Assembly: GCA_900142905.1 (NCBI GenBank)
Contig: FSRV01000001.1
Span: 3,906,001-3,970,000 of the forward strand
DNA length: 64,000 nt
Reading direction: 5' to 3'
Source of the DNA: Burkholderia sp. GAS332
GTDB lineage: Bacteria > Pseudomonadota > Gammaproteobacteria > Burkholderiales > Burkholderiaceae
This document shows positions 1 to 7,983 of the stretch, one piece after another. Positions within the stretch are counted from its first letter, which is position 1; each line of letters opens with the position of its first letter. The position numbers and the translations under genes are program-made. Below the pieces are notes generated by a model that did no database searches, was not told where the DNA came from, and was given only the letters and a program-made list of their open reading frames with translations.

Positions 1-2268
1 GTCAGTCTTGATATTGCGAATGCTCTTGCCTGCGGTGATGTCTGTGTATTCCGACGTGATGCGTCCCGGCGGAATCCCATCCACCTCCGTTTCCGCTGCA
101 GGCTTGCACATCTGCTTGATACGGTCCCAGTTCTCAGCAGCTTTTCTCGCGCCCTGACCGATGCCGTACTTGACGGCGGGATTGTTGACGAGTCGCCAGA
201 CGAACACGATTCCCCGTGCCGCGCCGTCGATCAGCCCGGCCGAGAAATGGCAACCACCACACACAGTCGAAGCCGAAAGCGAAGAAGCACGGAGAAGCTG
301 ACGTGCGCCCTGAAGGTTTGCCGGGGGCGCTATAGGCGAGTCTCCATAGTTGTAGTTATCGATCCACTGATTGATTTCCTCATCGCTAACCGGGATATCC
401 GTGCCGTCGTTCAGGTCCAGCAGACTGCCGTTTCTGGCAACCGTGCCCGTACGTGACACGACCTGGCCATCGGGCGAATACGTGAACCTGACTTTTAAAA
501 TGCGCCGGATACCGCCATTCGCAGGGCTTGCGTACTCCTGGAACGTAAAGATGTCGACACGCCCGCGCTGGTCATAGCGCATGAAATAGTCGCCGGTCGG
601 GTTGTAGCCGTACTCGATCCGGTGAGCGGCATCGCGCGAAATTGCCTCGCTGGCGACGTCTCGCTCCACGGGATAGATTGAAAATACATTCCCGGTCGCA
701 TCGCGCGTCACGAACCATTGAGCGACGACCTTCCCATCGGCGAGTTGTTGGGCGAACGAGAGCCGGTTCGTCGCGTCGTACGTCATGCCGTAGGCCATCG
801 TGACGGCGCCTTCAACCTTCGGCGCATCGAAGCCTTTAATTCCGGTCGTGTCGTTCGTTGGCATCTCGGCGATGCCCGTCGTGTTTCCGCGAGAGTCGTA
901 GACGAACGACTGAATCAGGTTCGGCGACGCAATCATCGCCGGACGCAAGCTCGTCGTATCGGCATAGCGAATCGACGATATCGAAGTCCCCGAGGCGCGC
1001 TTGACGGTCGCCTTGATGGGACGCCCAGTTTCGTCGTAGCTGTATTCCGACGTTCCGCCGCTTGCGTCTGTATCTTTCAGCAGATTGCCCGATGCATCCC
1101 ATGCGCTACTGGCGTTGCCTGCCATCGACGTGCTGGTCGTCGGACGCAGCACGCCGCCAATCGACGACGTGTTCAACGTTGTGGTGCGCTTGCTGCCGGT
1201 GATGACCGTTGAGCCGGTGCTATAGGCAAACTGCACATTGCGGGCGGCGTCAGGATGGTCGACTGCTACCGCGCGCCCTTTCGCGTCATACGTCCATGTC
1301 GCGACACGCGTGCCAACTTCATTGATCTCGCCTGTCAGGGCATTCTTGAATCGGGAATCTTCATAGGCATAGCGGTGTGTGTAGCCATCCGGCCACGTAA
1401 CGGAGACGAGATTGCTATTCGCGTCGTAACCGTACTGCGTCATTCGCCCCAAAGGATCGTTCAGGCGCGACAGACGACGCTTGTCGTCGTAGTCGAGTCG
1501 AAGCGTAATGTCCTTCTTCGCGTCCGTGCCCGCAGCATGCTGGGTGATCGCCGTTGGCAGGCCCGATGCATCGTAGGTCAGCGTGCGGATAAACTGGGTC
1601 TTCGTCTCCTCCGACAGCAGAACCCCTCGCGCCGAGTACGACTCGACTGTTTCCGTCTGGAGGTCCGTAAGCACCCAGCCGGACGCGTTCTGCGTGAGTG
1701 CCAGGCCGGTAAATCCAGCAGTACGCCAGGTGCCCCCTAACCAGTTGAATGTGACAGGCTCGCCATTCGCGCGATACGCAATAACCTTTGATGAACTGCC
1801 GCTGTTCGCATTCGCGAGATCCAGGCTGCGCTGCCAGCTATGGAACCAGACCGGCCCCATCCAAGCTGCATTCTTGACAAGCGGTTTCGAGCGATAGGTG
1901 CGCGTAAACGACATCGGAATATCGTCGCCGCTGACGAAATCCGCTTCCGTCAGCGTGACCGCGCCATTGCCGGGATAGACCGGATCGGCAACTGGGCAGC
2001 TTTGTTCGGGCTCATCTGTCGCCGGAGCCGAACACCATTGATCGATCAGGGCGATGTTATTGATGCACGCGTAGTTCCCCATGCCGCCGGGTGTATTGCT
2101 GACTACATCGAGGCGGCAGGACTTCGTACCGGGCGTTGCGCCCGAGTCGGAATAGAGTTCGAAGCAGTCTTTCGCGTTTGTGCCAAACGCCACCAATAAC
2201 AACGCGAATGCGGCGAGAAAGCGGCACAGCGTGCTGGCCGGGCCGCCCTGGAATGTCCGGAATTTCAT
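1..2268 (-). CDS. RHS/YD-repeat protein with signal peptide, 3' end outside window
   Basis: The frame is open from an ATG at 2268 (preceded by AAAGGAG) to the left edge, 756 codons without a stop, so the C-terminus is missing. Residues about 15-32 are hydrophobic and end in TNA-KD, a likely Sec signal peptide. Five Cys follow (35, 51, 68, 79, 91). A DUF6531-type entry to the RHS fold starts near residue 95 (DPVYPGNGAV, then SFTRTYRS). YD repeats follow, such as LNDPLGRMTQYGYDANSNL and YSYDETGRP. The last 120 visible residues leave the repeat pattern (CGGCHFSAGLIDG onward) and probably lead into a variable C-terminal module. RHS proteins are large shell-forming proteins that often carry a polymorphic toxin tip; whether this one does cannot be seen. 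No VgrG, PAAR or immunity gene is in view. The RHS assignment is firm; the toxin role is inference. Confidence 0.88.
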   Translation of the reverse strand, partial: MKFRTFQGGPASTLCRFLAAFALLLVAFGTNAKDCFELYSDSGATPGTKSCRLDVVSNTPGGMGNYACINNIALIDQWCSAPATDEPEQSCPVADPVYPGNGAVTLTEADFVSGDDIPMSFTRTYRSKPLVKNAAWMGPVWFHSWQRSLDLANANSGSSSKVIAYRANGEPVTFNWLGGTWRTAGFTGLALTQNASGWVLTDLQTETVESYSARGVLLSEETKTQFIRTLTYDASGLPTAITQHAAGTDAKKDITLRLDYDDKRRLSRLNDPLGRMTQYGYDANSNLVSVTWPDGYTHRYAYEDSRFKNALTGEINEVGTRVATWTYDAKGRAVAVDHPDAARNVQFAYSTGSTVITGSKRTTTLNTSSIGGVLRPTTSTSMAGNASSAWDASGNLLKDTDASGGTSEYSYDETGRPIKATVKRASGTSISSIRYADTTSLRPAMIASPNLIQSFVYDSRGNTTGIAEMPTNDTTGIKGFDAPKVEGAVTMAYGMTYDATNRLSFAQQLADGKVVAQWFVTRDATGNVFSIYPVERDVASEAISRDAAHRIEYGYNPTGDYFMRYDQRGRVDIFTFQEYASPANGGIRRILKVRFTYSPDGQVVSRTGTVARNGSLLDLNDGTDIPVSDEEINQWIDNYNYGDSPIAPPANLQGARQLLRASSLSASTVCGGCHFSAGLIDGAARGIVFVWRLVNNPAVKYGIGQGARKAAENWDRIKQMCKPAAETEVDGIPPGRITSEYTDITAGKSIRNIKTD

Positions 2269-2288
2269 TTTTCTCCTTTGGTTATTCG

Positions 2289-2308
2289 TTGTGCCTACGA
2301 AGGCACAA
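2289..2308 (-). promoter_or_regulatory. hairpin in the leader of the RHS gene
   Basis: Arms 2289-2296 and 2301-2308 pair perfectly (TTGTGCCT/AGGCACAA) around a 4-base loop. The hairpin lies about 20 bases 5' of the RHS start codon, just ahead of the AAAGGAG ribosome site. It may affect translation or mRNA stability; no function is established. Confidence 0.4.
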
Positions 2309-2508
2309 ACACTTTTAAGGAAAATGAAATCTTTTTGAATCCGACAATTCCGAAAAATCTGATTGCGTCGGCGTCGATCTGCGGCTCTTACCCGAAACGA
2401 AGAAACAGAGTCACAGTGGCCGAGGCCCACGATGGCTCGTTGCGATCTGTTAAAAAGTCCCGCATGCCCGAGCTATCAAAGCCACAGAAACGAGCGTGGA
2501 TCGACGAG

Positions 2509-2538
2509 AAAAAGGCGCAAATTGCTTCGCGCCTTTTT
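2509..2538 (-). terminator. intrinsic terminator after the 152-aa gene
   Basis: Stem AAAAAGGCGC (2509-2518) pairs with GCGCCTTTTT (2529-2538) and has T-runs on both strands. It lies 37 bases past the stop of the gene at 2576-3034 and separates it from the RHS gene. Confidence 0.75.
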
Positions 2539-2575
2539 TCTTGCGGGGTGCCAAGTACCCACCATGCTGCTGCGA

Positions 2576-3034
2576 CTACTGGATGGTTACGGGTTGTGCT
2601 TCAGCATTGGCCAGCGGCGCGATTTTCAAGCTCGTCACCTGATTGACAGACTCGGCAGACTCTTCTGCGCTTACCGCATGTGCTTTTGCTGCATTGGCGA
2701 GCAGACTCGCAGCATGCCTCGCCGTGATGCGACTGTCCGGTACGCCTTTAGCATCGAGCGCGATGACCTGATATAGCTCGCGATCACGCATCAGGTCACT
2801 TGCATAGCCTTCGGCTGTCTCTACCAATAGTTCCAGCAGTGCGCGTTGGCTTTGGCGCTCATCGCGTGTCATGGTGGGGCATCGACAGATTGTGCTTGCC
2901 AGACTAACCAGCCGATTCAGTTGGTCTAATTGCTGATCACATAAACGGAAAGTTGAAAGCGCGAGTTTCTCGTACTGAAGTGCGTCGACGGGTGAACGCA
3001 AGGCGGTTTGCGACTGTTTGGTATTTTTCGTCAT
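2576..3034 (-). CDS. unknown 152-aa protein downstream of a hairpin-rich leader
   Basis: I do not recognise a domain. The ATG at 3034 (MTKNTKQSQTAL) is preferred over the longer frame from 3106, because that upstream part would run through the structured leader. The protein is soluble and mostly helical in appearance. Its first half is Leu/Arg-rich (LDQLNRLVSLAST, QRALLELLVETAEGYASDL) with two Cys near residues 30 and 50. Its second half is Ala-rich (ITARHAASLLANAAKAHA). There is no signal peptide or membrane segment. It has its own terminator, so it is probably monocistronic and independent of the RHS gene. Small proteins in this position, behind structured leaders, recall accessory genes of mobile origin, but that is inference. 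The coding call rests on a long frame with a clear start and terminator. Confidence 0.65.
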   Translation of the reverse strand: MTKNTKQSQTALRSPVDALQYEKLALSTFRLCDQQLDQLNRLVSLASTICRCPTMTRDERQSQRALLELLVETAEGYASDLMRDRELYQVIALDAKGVPDSRITARHAASLLANAAKAHAVSAEESAESVNQVTSLKIAPLANAEAQPVTIQ

Positions 3035-3039
3035 GGTGC

Positions 3040-3310
3040 GATTTCCGGTTCGTTCCTGAATCGCCCGACACTTGCCAACAGAGGGGGGTGAGCGGGCACG
3101 TAGCAAGGTTGGCGGACCGGTACTGAAACCATAAACCGGCAGGCCCGAGGGCCTCCCTGCTACAGCCCGCCCATAGAAAATAGGCGTGCGGATGCAGACG
3201 CACGACCTGCCGAAGCAGGCGTGCGGGTTTCAGTAATTCAGGCCGCCAAGCCTGAACCGTCGTTGTTTCGACGGCTTTCTGAGTATAAGCCGCGCGATGT
3301 AGTGCGCGTT
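3040..3310 (-). ncRNA. candidate structured RNA / 5' leader with consecutive hairpins
   Basis: Read on the minus strand, this interval holds a series of perfect hairpins: 3291-3295/3304-3308; 3257-3262/3269-3274 (6 bp); 3239-3243/3250-3254 (5 bp); 3206-3210/3215-3219 (CCTGC-UUCG-GCAGG, a stable UUCG loop); and 3141-3145/3150-3154 (AGGCC-CUCG-GGCCU). An 8-base element, GCGTGCGG, occurs at 3184-3191 and again at 3219-3226. The 3' end of the block leads into the 152-aa gene. The arrangement resembles phage C4 / P4-CI antisense-RNA leaders, which lie upstream of small Ash-type genes. That comparison is from memory of the family layout, not from a search. Confidence 0.5.
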
Positions 3311-3479
3311 TACCCACGCAGGCTAAATCGGCCCGATCGGCATTATTTCAGAAATTTCACTCTTAGACTGCGGAAGCATTGATTAAGAGCTGTCCAGGAT
3401 CGCCTCGCCAGAAGCAAAGCCTGGGGCGATGGAAACAACTTTGAAACCCGCTGTCTTGATCACAAATGGCTCCGATAAA

Positions 3480-3508
3480 AAAACGGGTCGCTCGAGGCGA
3501 CCCGTTTT
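3480..3508 (-). terminator. terminator of the lactonase-family gene
   Basis: Arms AAAACGGGTCGC (3480-3491) and GCGACCCGTTTT (3497-3508) pair perfectly over 12 bp with a 5-base loop. On the minus strand a run of seven Ts follows. It lies about 70 bases past the stop of the gene ending at 3581. Confidence 0.85.
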
Positions 3509-3580
3509 CTTATTCGAAAAGCGTTTTCACATCACGCGCTGAAAGCACCCTCACGCAAGTTCATCTCGCGCGCCCCCGCC

Positions 3581-4870
3581 TCACGACGGCGACACCAGCT
3601 TGAAGTCCACCGGCGAATCGATCTCGATACGCTTCGGATTCGCTTCGAGCAAGCCGCTCTGCTGATCGCGCTTGAACACATACACCGTGCCGCTATTCTG
3701 ATTGCCGACGATCAGCCAATTGCCGGTCGGGTCGATCGCAAATTCGCGCGGCGACTTGCCGAGGCTCGACTGGTGCCCGATCTTCTTCAGATGACCGTTG
3801 GCCGGATCGACCGAGAAGATCACGATATCGTTCGCATCGCCGCGATTGGTGGCGTACAGGAAGCGCCCGTCCGGTGACAGGTGAATAGCCGCAGCGCCTA
3901 CCGCGCCCTTGAAGCCCGGCTCAGACAGCGAGATCGTTTGCACCTGCGTGAGCTTGCCGTCGTCGTAGTTGAAGGTGCTGACCGTGCCGGCCAGTTCGCT
4001 CGTCAGATACGCATGCTTGCCATCCGCGCCGAACACCAGGTGACGCGGGCCCGTGCCGGCTTTCTCCTGGGTGTAACGCCAGTCGGTCGGGCCGAACAGG
4101 CCGCGGCTACCGTCCGGCGTATAGCGGTACGAGTACAACTTGTCGGCGCCCAGGTCCTGCGCGAACAGGTAGTGACCGTCAGGCGAGAACACGGTGGAGT
4201 GAACATGCGAGTTGTCCTGACGTCCCTTCACCGGTCCGCCGCCTTCGTGGTGCACCGTAAGCACGGATGCGCCCACCTGGCCGTCCGCCTGCAATGGGAA
4301 CACCGCGAAGCTGCCGCCAGGATCGGCCGCCACCGAATAGTTCGCGGTCAGCAGATATTTGCCGTCCGGCGACAGGCTCAGATAGCACGGGTCATTGCCG
4401 TCCGACGAGACCTTGTTGAGAAAGGTCAGCTGGCCGCTCGCGGCGTTGAAACCAAACGCGCTGATGCCGCCGCGTTGCGTGGCCGGGCCGTTGTCGCCGG
4501 GCAATTCGTTGACCGCGTAGACGAAGCGGCGGTCACGGCTCACCACCAGGTACGACGGGTTGACCGTCTGCGCGACCGACACGCGGGTCGCTTCGCCCGT
4601 CTTCGTGTCGAAGCGATAGACGTATATCCCCTCGCTCTTGCCGCCGGTGTAAGTGCCGACCAGCATGTCATAGACGCCGTCGGCCGGAGCCGGGCCCGCA
4701 TCTTGCGCGAACGCATGCGAAGCAACAATCGAGACCATGAGCACGAAACCTTTTATTATCGAGCGGGCGGAGCGCAGAGGATTTGGCCGCCCGCCGCGCC
4801 ATGAGGTGGATTGAGCAGAAGGCAATAGAGATGAAACGGCACGCACGGTGGCCTGGTGACGACGAAGCAT
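3581..4870 (-). CDS. lactonase-family seven-bladed beta-propeller protein, exported
   Basis: This is a 429-aa member of the lactonase / 6-phosphogluconolactonase-like (YbhE/Pgl-type) family. It shows repeated propeller-blade strings such as VSRDRRFVYAVNE, LSPDGKYLLTANY, FSPDGHYLFAQD and LSPDGRFLYATNRG, with SPREFAIDPTGNWLIVGNQ near the end. The ATG at 4870 is chosen because AGGAGGT stands directly before it; a longer frame reaches 5008 without such a site. Residues about 40-55 (IIKGFVLMVSIVASHAFA-QD) look like the hydrophobic core and cleavage site of a signal peptide. This gives an unusually long N-region, so a later start is possible. The product is probably periplasmic. Cytoplasmic Pgl acts in the pentose phosphate pathway; an exported homologue may act on another lactone. 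Confidence 0.85.
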   Translation of the reverse strand: MLRRHQATVRAVSSLLPSAQSTSWRGGRPNPLRSARSIIKGFVLMVSIVASHAFAQDAGPAPADGVYDMLVGTYTGGKSEGIYVYRFDTKTGEATRVSVAQTVNPSYLVVSRDRRFVYAVNELPGDNGPATQRGGISAFGFNAASGQLTFLNKVSSDGNDPCYLSLSPDGKYLLTANYSVAADPGGSFAVFPLQADGQVGASVLTVHHEGGGPVKGRQDNSHVHSTVFSPDGHYLFAQDLGADKLYSYRYTPDGSRGLFGPTDWRYTQEKAGTGPRHLVFGADGKHAYLTSELAGTVSTFNYDDGKLTQVQTISLSEPGFKGAVGAAAIHLSPDGRFLYATNRGDANDIVIFSVDPANGHLKKIGHQSSLGKSPREFAIDPTGNWLIVGNQNSGTVYVFKRDQQSGLLEANPKRIEIDSPVDFKLVSPS

Positions 4871-5053
4871 AGGACCTCCTGGACATCGGTTATTTGGTTG
4901 ATTCGGTTGTAACGGTGTCTCTGGTCTGCCGCGCAATCGGTCGAATTGTTTTATCGAGGCAAGTATAAAAGCGTTGCGTCGGATCATGCAGCGAATCCGG
5001 CTTTTCAATCGCGTTTCAATCGCGTCTCACCCCTCTCACACTACGGAGTCTTC

Positions 5054-5206
5054 ATGAACGTCACACTCAGCCTGGGCCCGCTCGTTTCGTTGATCGCCGG
5101 CATTCTGATTCTCGTCATGCCGCGTCTGTTGAACTACATCGTCGCGCTCTATCTGATCATCATCGGCATCATTGGGATCTTCGGCGTGGGGGCGTCCCAC
5201 TTCTAG
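5054..5206 (+). CDS. DUF3096 small membrane protein
   Basis: This 50-aa protein is almost entirely hydrophobic: LVSLIAGILILVMPRLLNYIV, then ALYLIIIGIIGIFGV. It forms two short membrane segments joined at MPRLLN, which is the DUF3096 pattern. The function is unknown. The ATG at 5054 follows a GGAG site; the upstream in-frame sequence back to 4946 has no initiation signal. The gene is divergent from the lactonase gene, with a shared intergenic region of about 180 bases. Confidence 0.8.
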   Translation: MNVTLSLGPLVSLIAGILILVMPRLLNYIVALYLIIIGIIGIFGVGASHF

Positions 5207-5436
5207 GCGACGACCGTTAGCAGGATGAGCAGGAAAAGGCGCGCGACCGGGCGCCGTGCCGGCCCGGCAACGTCTCGCACGCATGGCGTACCGGCGTGGA
5301 AGCGGCACGTGTCTCGATACCGGCTGTGGCAGCGCAACAATTGACGCAGCGAAGCGGTACCTGCGCGACCGATTCGCGCGACGCGCAGCGCGCCGGTGCC
5401 AGACAGCCGCGCGGCGCAAACCCGTGCAGCGGGCGG

Positions 5437-5682
5437 TCAGCCGTTCGAAAGCTGATCGAGCCGCAAACGCCCCTGCAACGACAATCCACCGACGGCATAA
5501 TGACCGTCACCTTCCTGATGACGCCGGAAGCAGGCCCGTTCGATCAGAAACGCCGCCGCGGCCAGCATTCCGTTGCGGCTCAGGCCCAGCCGGCCATGTT
5601 CGAGCGGCAACATCGAATCGTCAGCCAATTCGCTGGCGGCGGAGAGAATCGTGATGCAATCGGATTTCGACGGGTTCAGCAT
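5437..5682 (-). CDS. small unknown protein, 81 aa
   Basis: I do not recognise a family. The start ATG at 5682 (MLNPSKSDCITI) is supported by GAGG nine bases upstream; the frame extends to 5793 without a better site. The protein contains ASELADDSMLPLEHG, then GLSRNGMLAAAAFLIERACF, and ends in GGLSLQGRLRLDQLSNG. It appears soluble, with one amphipathic Ala/Leu helix. The flanking intervals 5207-5436 and 5683-5923 show nothing else. The start site and amino-acid composition favour a real gene, but there is no domain support. Confidence 0.5.
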   Translation of the reverse strand: MLNPSKSDCITILSAASELADDSMLPLEHGRLGLSRNGMLAAAAFLIERACFRRHQEGDGHYAVGGLSLQGRLRLDQLSNG

Positions 5683-5923
5683 TGCTTGGGTCCTCGAAAA
5701 CGGTTTCTGCATACGCCACGGGGAAAGCCGAAGCATGATCCGGAGAGCTCCGCGCATCGGCATGAAAAATGATTGTAGGCAGTGATTTGACAATTACCAA
5801 CTCGCGTTTTGCCGCATTGCGTGCTGAACCAAAGCGCATAGCGCGAGTCCGGTAAAGACAACGCCCCTAACCGGCCCTAAGCGCGGCGGCCCCCCGCCTC
5901 GCGTAAAACTGACACGTTGCCCC

Positions 5924-7804
5924 ATGCCCGCACTCATCGAAGACTACGCGCTCATCGGCGACGGCCACACGGCCGCGCTCGTCTCCCGGGAAGGGTCCGT
6001 CGACTGGTTGTGCTGGCCGCGCTTCGACTCCGGCGCCTGCTTCGCCGCCCTGCTCGGCACGCCCGACAACGGCCGCTGGCTGATTTCGCCGGTCTCGGAT
6101 ACACCGCCCAAAATTACGCGCCGTTATCGCGGCGAAACCTTGGTCCTTGAAACCGATTTTGAAACGCCCGAAGGCGCCGTCACGCTGATCGATTTCATGC
6201 CGCCGGGCAACGGCTGGTCGGAGATGGTGCGGATCGTCGTCGGCAAACGCGGCACGGTGCGTATGCAGATGGAACTGGTGCTGCGCTTCGATTACGGCTT
6301 TTCGATTCCGTGGGTCGATCGCCTGAAGCACGACAGCGGCATCAAGGCGATCGTCGGCCCGGACACCGCGGTGCTGCGCACGCCGGTCGAGTTGCGCGGC
6401 GAAAACATGAAGACCGTCGCCGAGTTCACCGTGAGCGAAGGCGAGCGCGTGCCGTTTTCACTGGCCTACGCGGCCTCCCATCTGCGCATTCCGCCGGGCC
6501 GCGATCCGCACACGTCGCTCGCCCGCACCGAGAACCATTGGCTCGAATGGTCGGCGCGCAGCACGGTCGAGGGCAAATGGGCCGCGCAGATCCGCCGTTC
6601 GCTGATTACGCTGAAGGCGCTCGCGTACGAGCCGACCGGCGGCATCGTCGCGGCGCCCACCACGTCGCTTCCGGAACAGTTGGGGGGCACGCGCAACTGG
6701 GATTACCGTTACTGCTGGCTGCGCGACGCCACCATCACGCTGCTGGCGATGATGCGCGGCGGCTACTACGACGAAGCCCGCGCATGGCGCAGCTGGCTCG
6801 GCCGCGTGATGGCCGGCGCGCCCGATCAGTTGCAGATCATGTACGGGATCGCCGGCGAGCGGCGCCTGCCCGAATTCGAAATCGACTGGCTGCCCGGCTA
6901 TCAGGATGCCAAACCCGTGCGGATCGGCAACAACGCGGTCGGCCAGCGCCAGCTCGACGTCTATGGCGAAGTGATGAACGCGCTGCATCTCGCGCGCGTC
7001 GGCGGCCTGCAGGCAGACGACACCGCATGGAACGTGCAGCGCGCGTTGCTCGGCCACCTCGACACGATCTGGCAAGAGCCGGACGAAGGCATCTGGGAAA
7101 CACGCGGCGGCCGCCAGCATTTCACCTTCTCGAAGGTGATGGCGTGGGTTGCCTACGACCGCGCCATCCGGTCGGCCGACATGTTCAAGCTGGAGGGCCC
7201 GATCGATGAATGGCGCGCAACCCGCGCGACCATCCACGCGGAAGTCTGCGCCAAGGCATGGAATCCCGCGCTCAACGCGTTCTCCCAGTCCTACGGCAGC
7301 AACCAGCTCGATGCGAGCGTGTTGCTGATGCCGCTGGTCGGCTTTCTCCCGCCTACCGATCCGCGCGTCAAGGACACGGTGGCGGCCATCGAAAAGGACT
7401 TGATGCACGACGGCTTCGTGATGCGCTACCGCACCACGGAATACGACGACGGCCTGCCGCCCGGCGAGGGCACCTTCCTCGCGTGCTCGTTCTGGATGGT
7501 GGACAACCTGGCATTGCAGGGCCGCATGGATGAAGCCATCGCCATGTACGAACGGCTGCTCGGCCTCTGCAATGATGTCGGTCTGCTCGCGGAAGAGTAC
7601 GATCCGGCCGCAGGGCGCCTGGTCGGCAACTTCCCGCAGGCGTTTTCACATGTGGCGCTGGTGCACACCGGCCTGAATCTGATGAAGCACGAGCAGGCGA
7701 TGGCTCTGGCGACCGGACAGCCGCCGCATAACGGCACCGCGGCAGAAGAACTTGATGCTGCGGCAACCCCTGATAGCGGCACGGCAACATCGCCAGTACC
7801 ATGA
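5924..7804 (+). CDS. glycoside hydrolase family 15 protein (glucoamylase/trehalase-like)
   Basis: This is a 626-aa cytoplasmic enzyme of the GH15 type. The N-terminal beta-rich domain opens with IEDYALIGDGHTAALVSREG and DWLCWPRFDS, as in bacterial GH15 trehalase-like proteins. The (alpha/alpha)6 catalytic domain shows GGTRNWDYRYCWLRDA (about residue 255), PEFEIDWLPGY (about 315) and LLAEEYDP (about 555), the last matching the second catalytic-acid region. Family members hydrolyse alpha-1,4 or alpha-1,6 glucans or trehalose. The substrate cannot be read from sequence, though otsA at 58.2-59.6 kb shows the organism makes trehalose-6-phosphate. No signal peptide is visible. Confidence 0.88.
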   Translation: MPALIEDYALIGDGHTAALVSREGSVDWLCWPRFDSGACFAALLGTPDNGRWLISPVSDTPPKITRRYRGETLVLETDFETPEGAVTLIDFMPPGNGWSEMVRIVVGKRGTVRMQMELVLRFDYGFSIPWVDRLKHDSGIKAIVGPDTAVLRTPVELRGENMKTVAEFTVSEGERVPFSLAYAASHLRIPPGRDPHTSLARTENHWLEWSARSTVEGKWAAQIRRSLITLKALAYEPTGGIVAAPTTSLPEQLGGTRNWDYRYCWLRDATITLLAMMRGGYYDEARAWRSWLGRVMAGAPDQLQIMYGIAGERRLPEFEIDWLPGYQDAKPVRIGNNAVGQRQLDVYGEVMNALHLARVGGLQADDTAWNVQRALLGHLDTIWQEPDEGIWETRGGRQHFTFSKVMAWVAYDRAIRSADMFKLEGPIDEWRATRATIHAEVCAKAWNPALNAFSQSYGSNQLDASVLLMPLVGFLPPTDPRVKDTVAAIEKDLMHDGFVMRYRTTEYDDGLPPGEGTFLACSFWMVDNLALQGRMDEAIAMYERLLGLCNDVGLLAEEYDPAAGRLVGNFPQAFSHVALVHTGLNLMKHEQAMALATGQPPHNGTAAEELDAAATPDSGTATSPVP

Positions 7805-7983
7805 TTTGATGACAGTTTGCGCGCAGCCCAGGCGCAAATTGCTGCATTGCACAAGTACGCTTTGTTCAGTATGATCGAGCAGACTGTTGGCCGAAAATCA
7901 ATGTGCCCACAACCAATACGGCCTGCCGCAACGCCACACGCGTGTTTGCCAAGCCCCATGCGAACCGCTTAAACGGAGCACCC

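Noticed and set aside
2937..3317. 126-aa frame across the hairpin-rich leader
   Set aside because: It overlaps the 152-aa gene in another frame and its bases are explained by paired stems; no ribosome site. It could still be an Ash-like frame, so it is treated as part of the RNA candidate.
3881..4804. 307-aa frame on the plus strand opposite the lactonase gene
   Set aside because: Mirror of a well-supported beta-propeller gene; Arg/Ala-rich composition typical of antisense frames in high-GC DNA.
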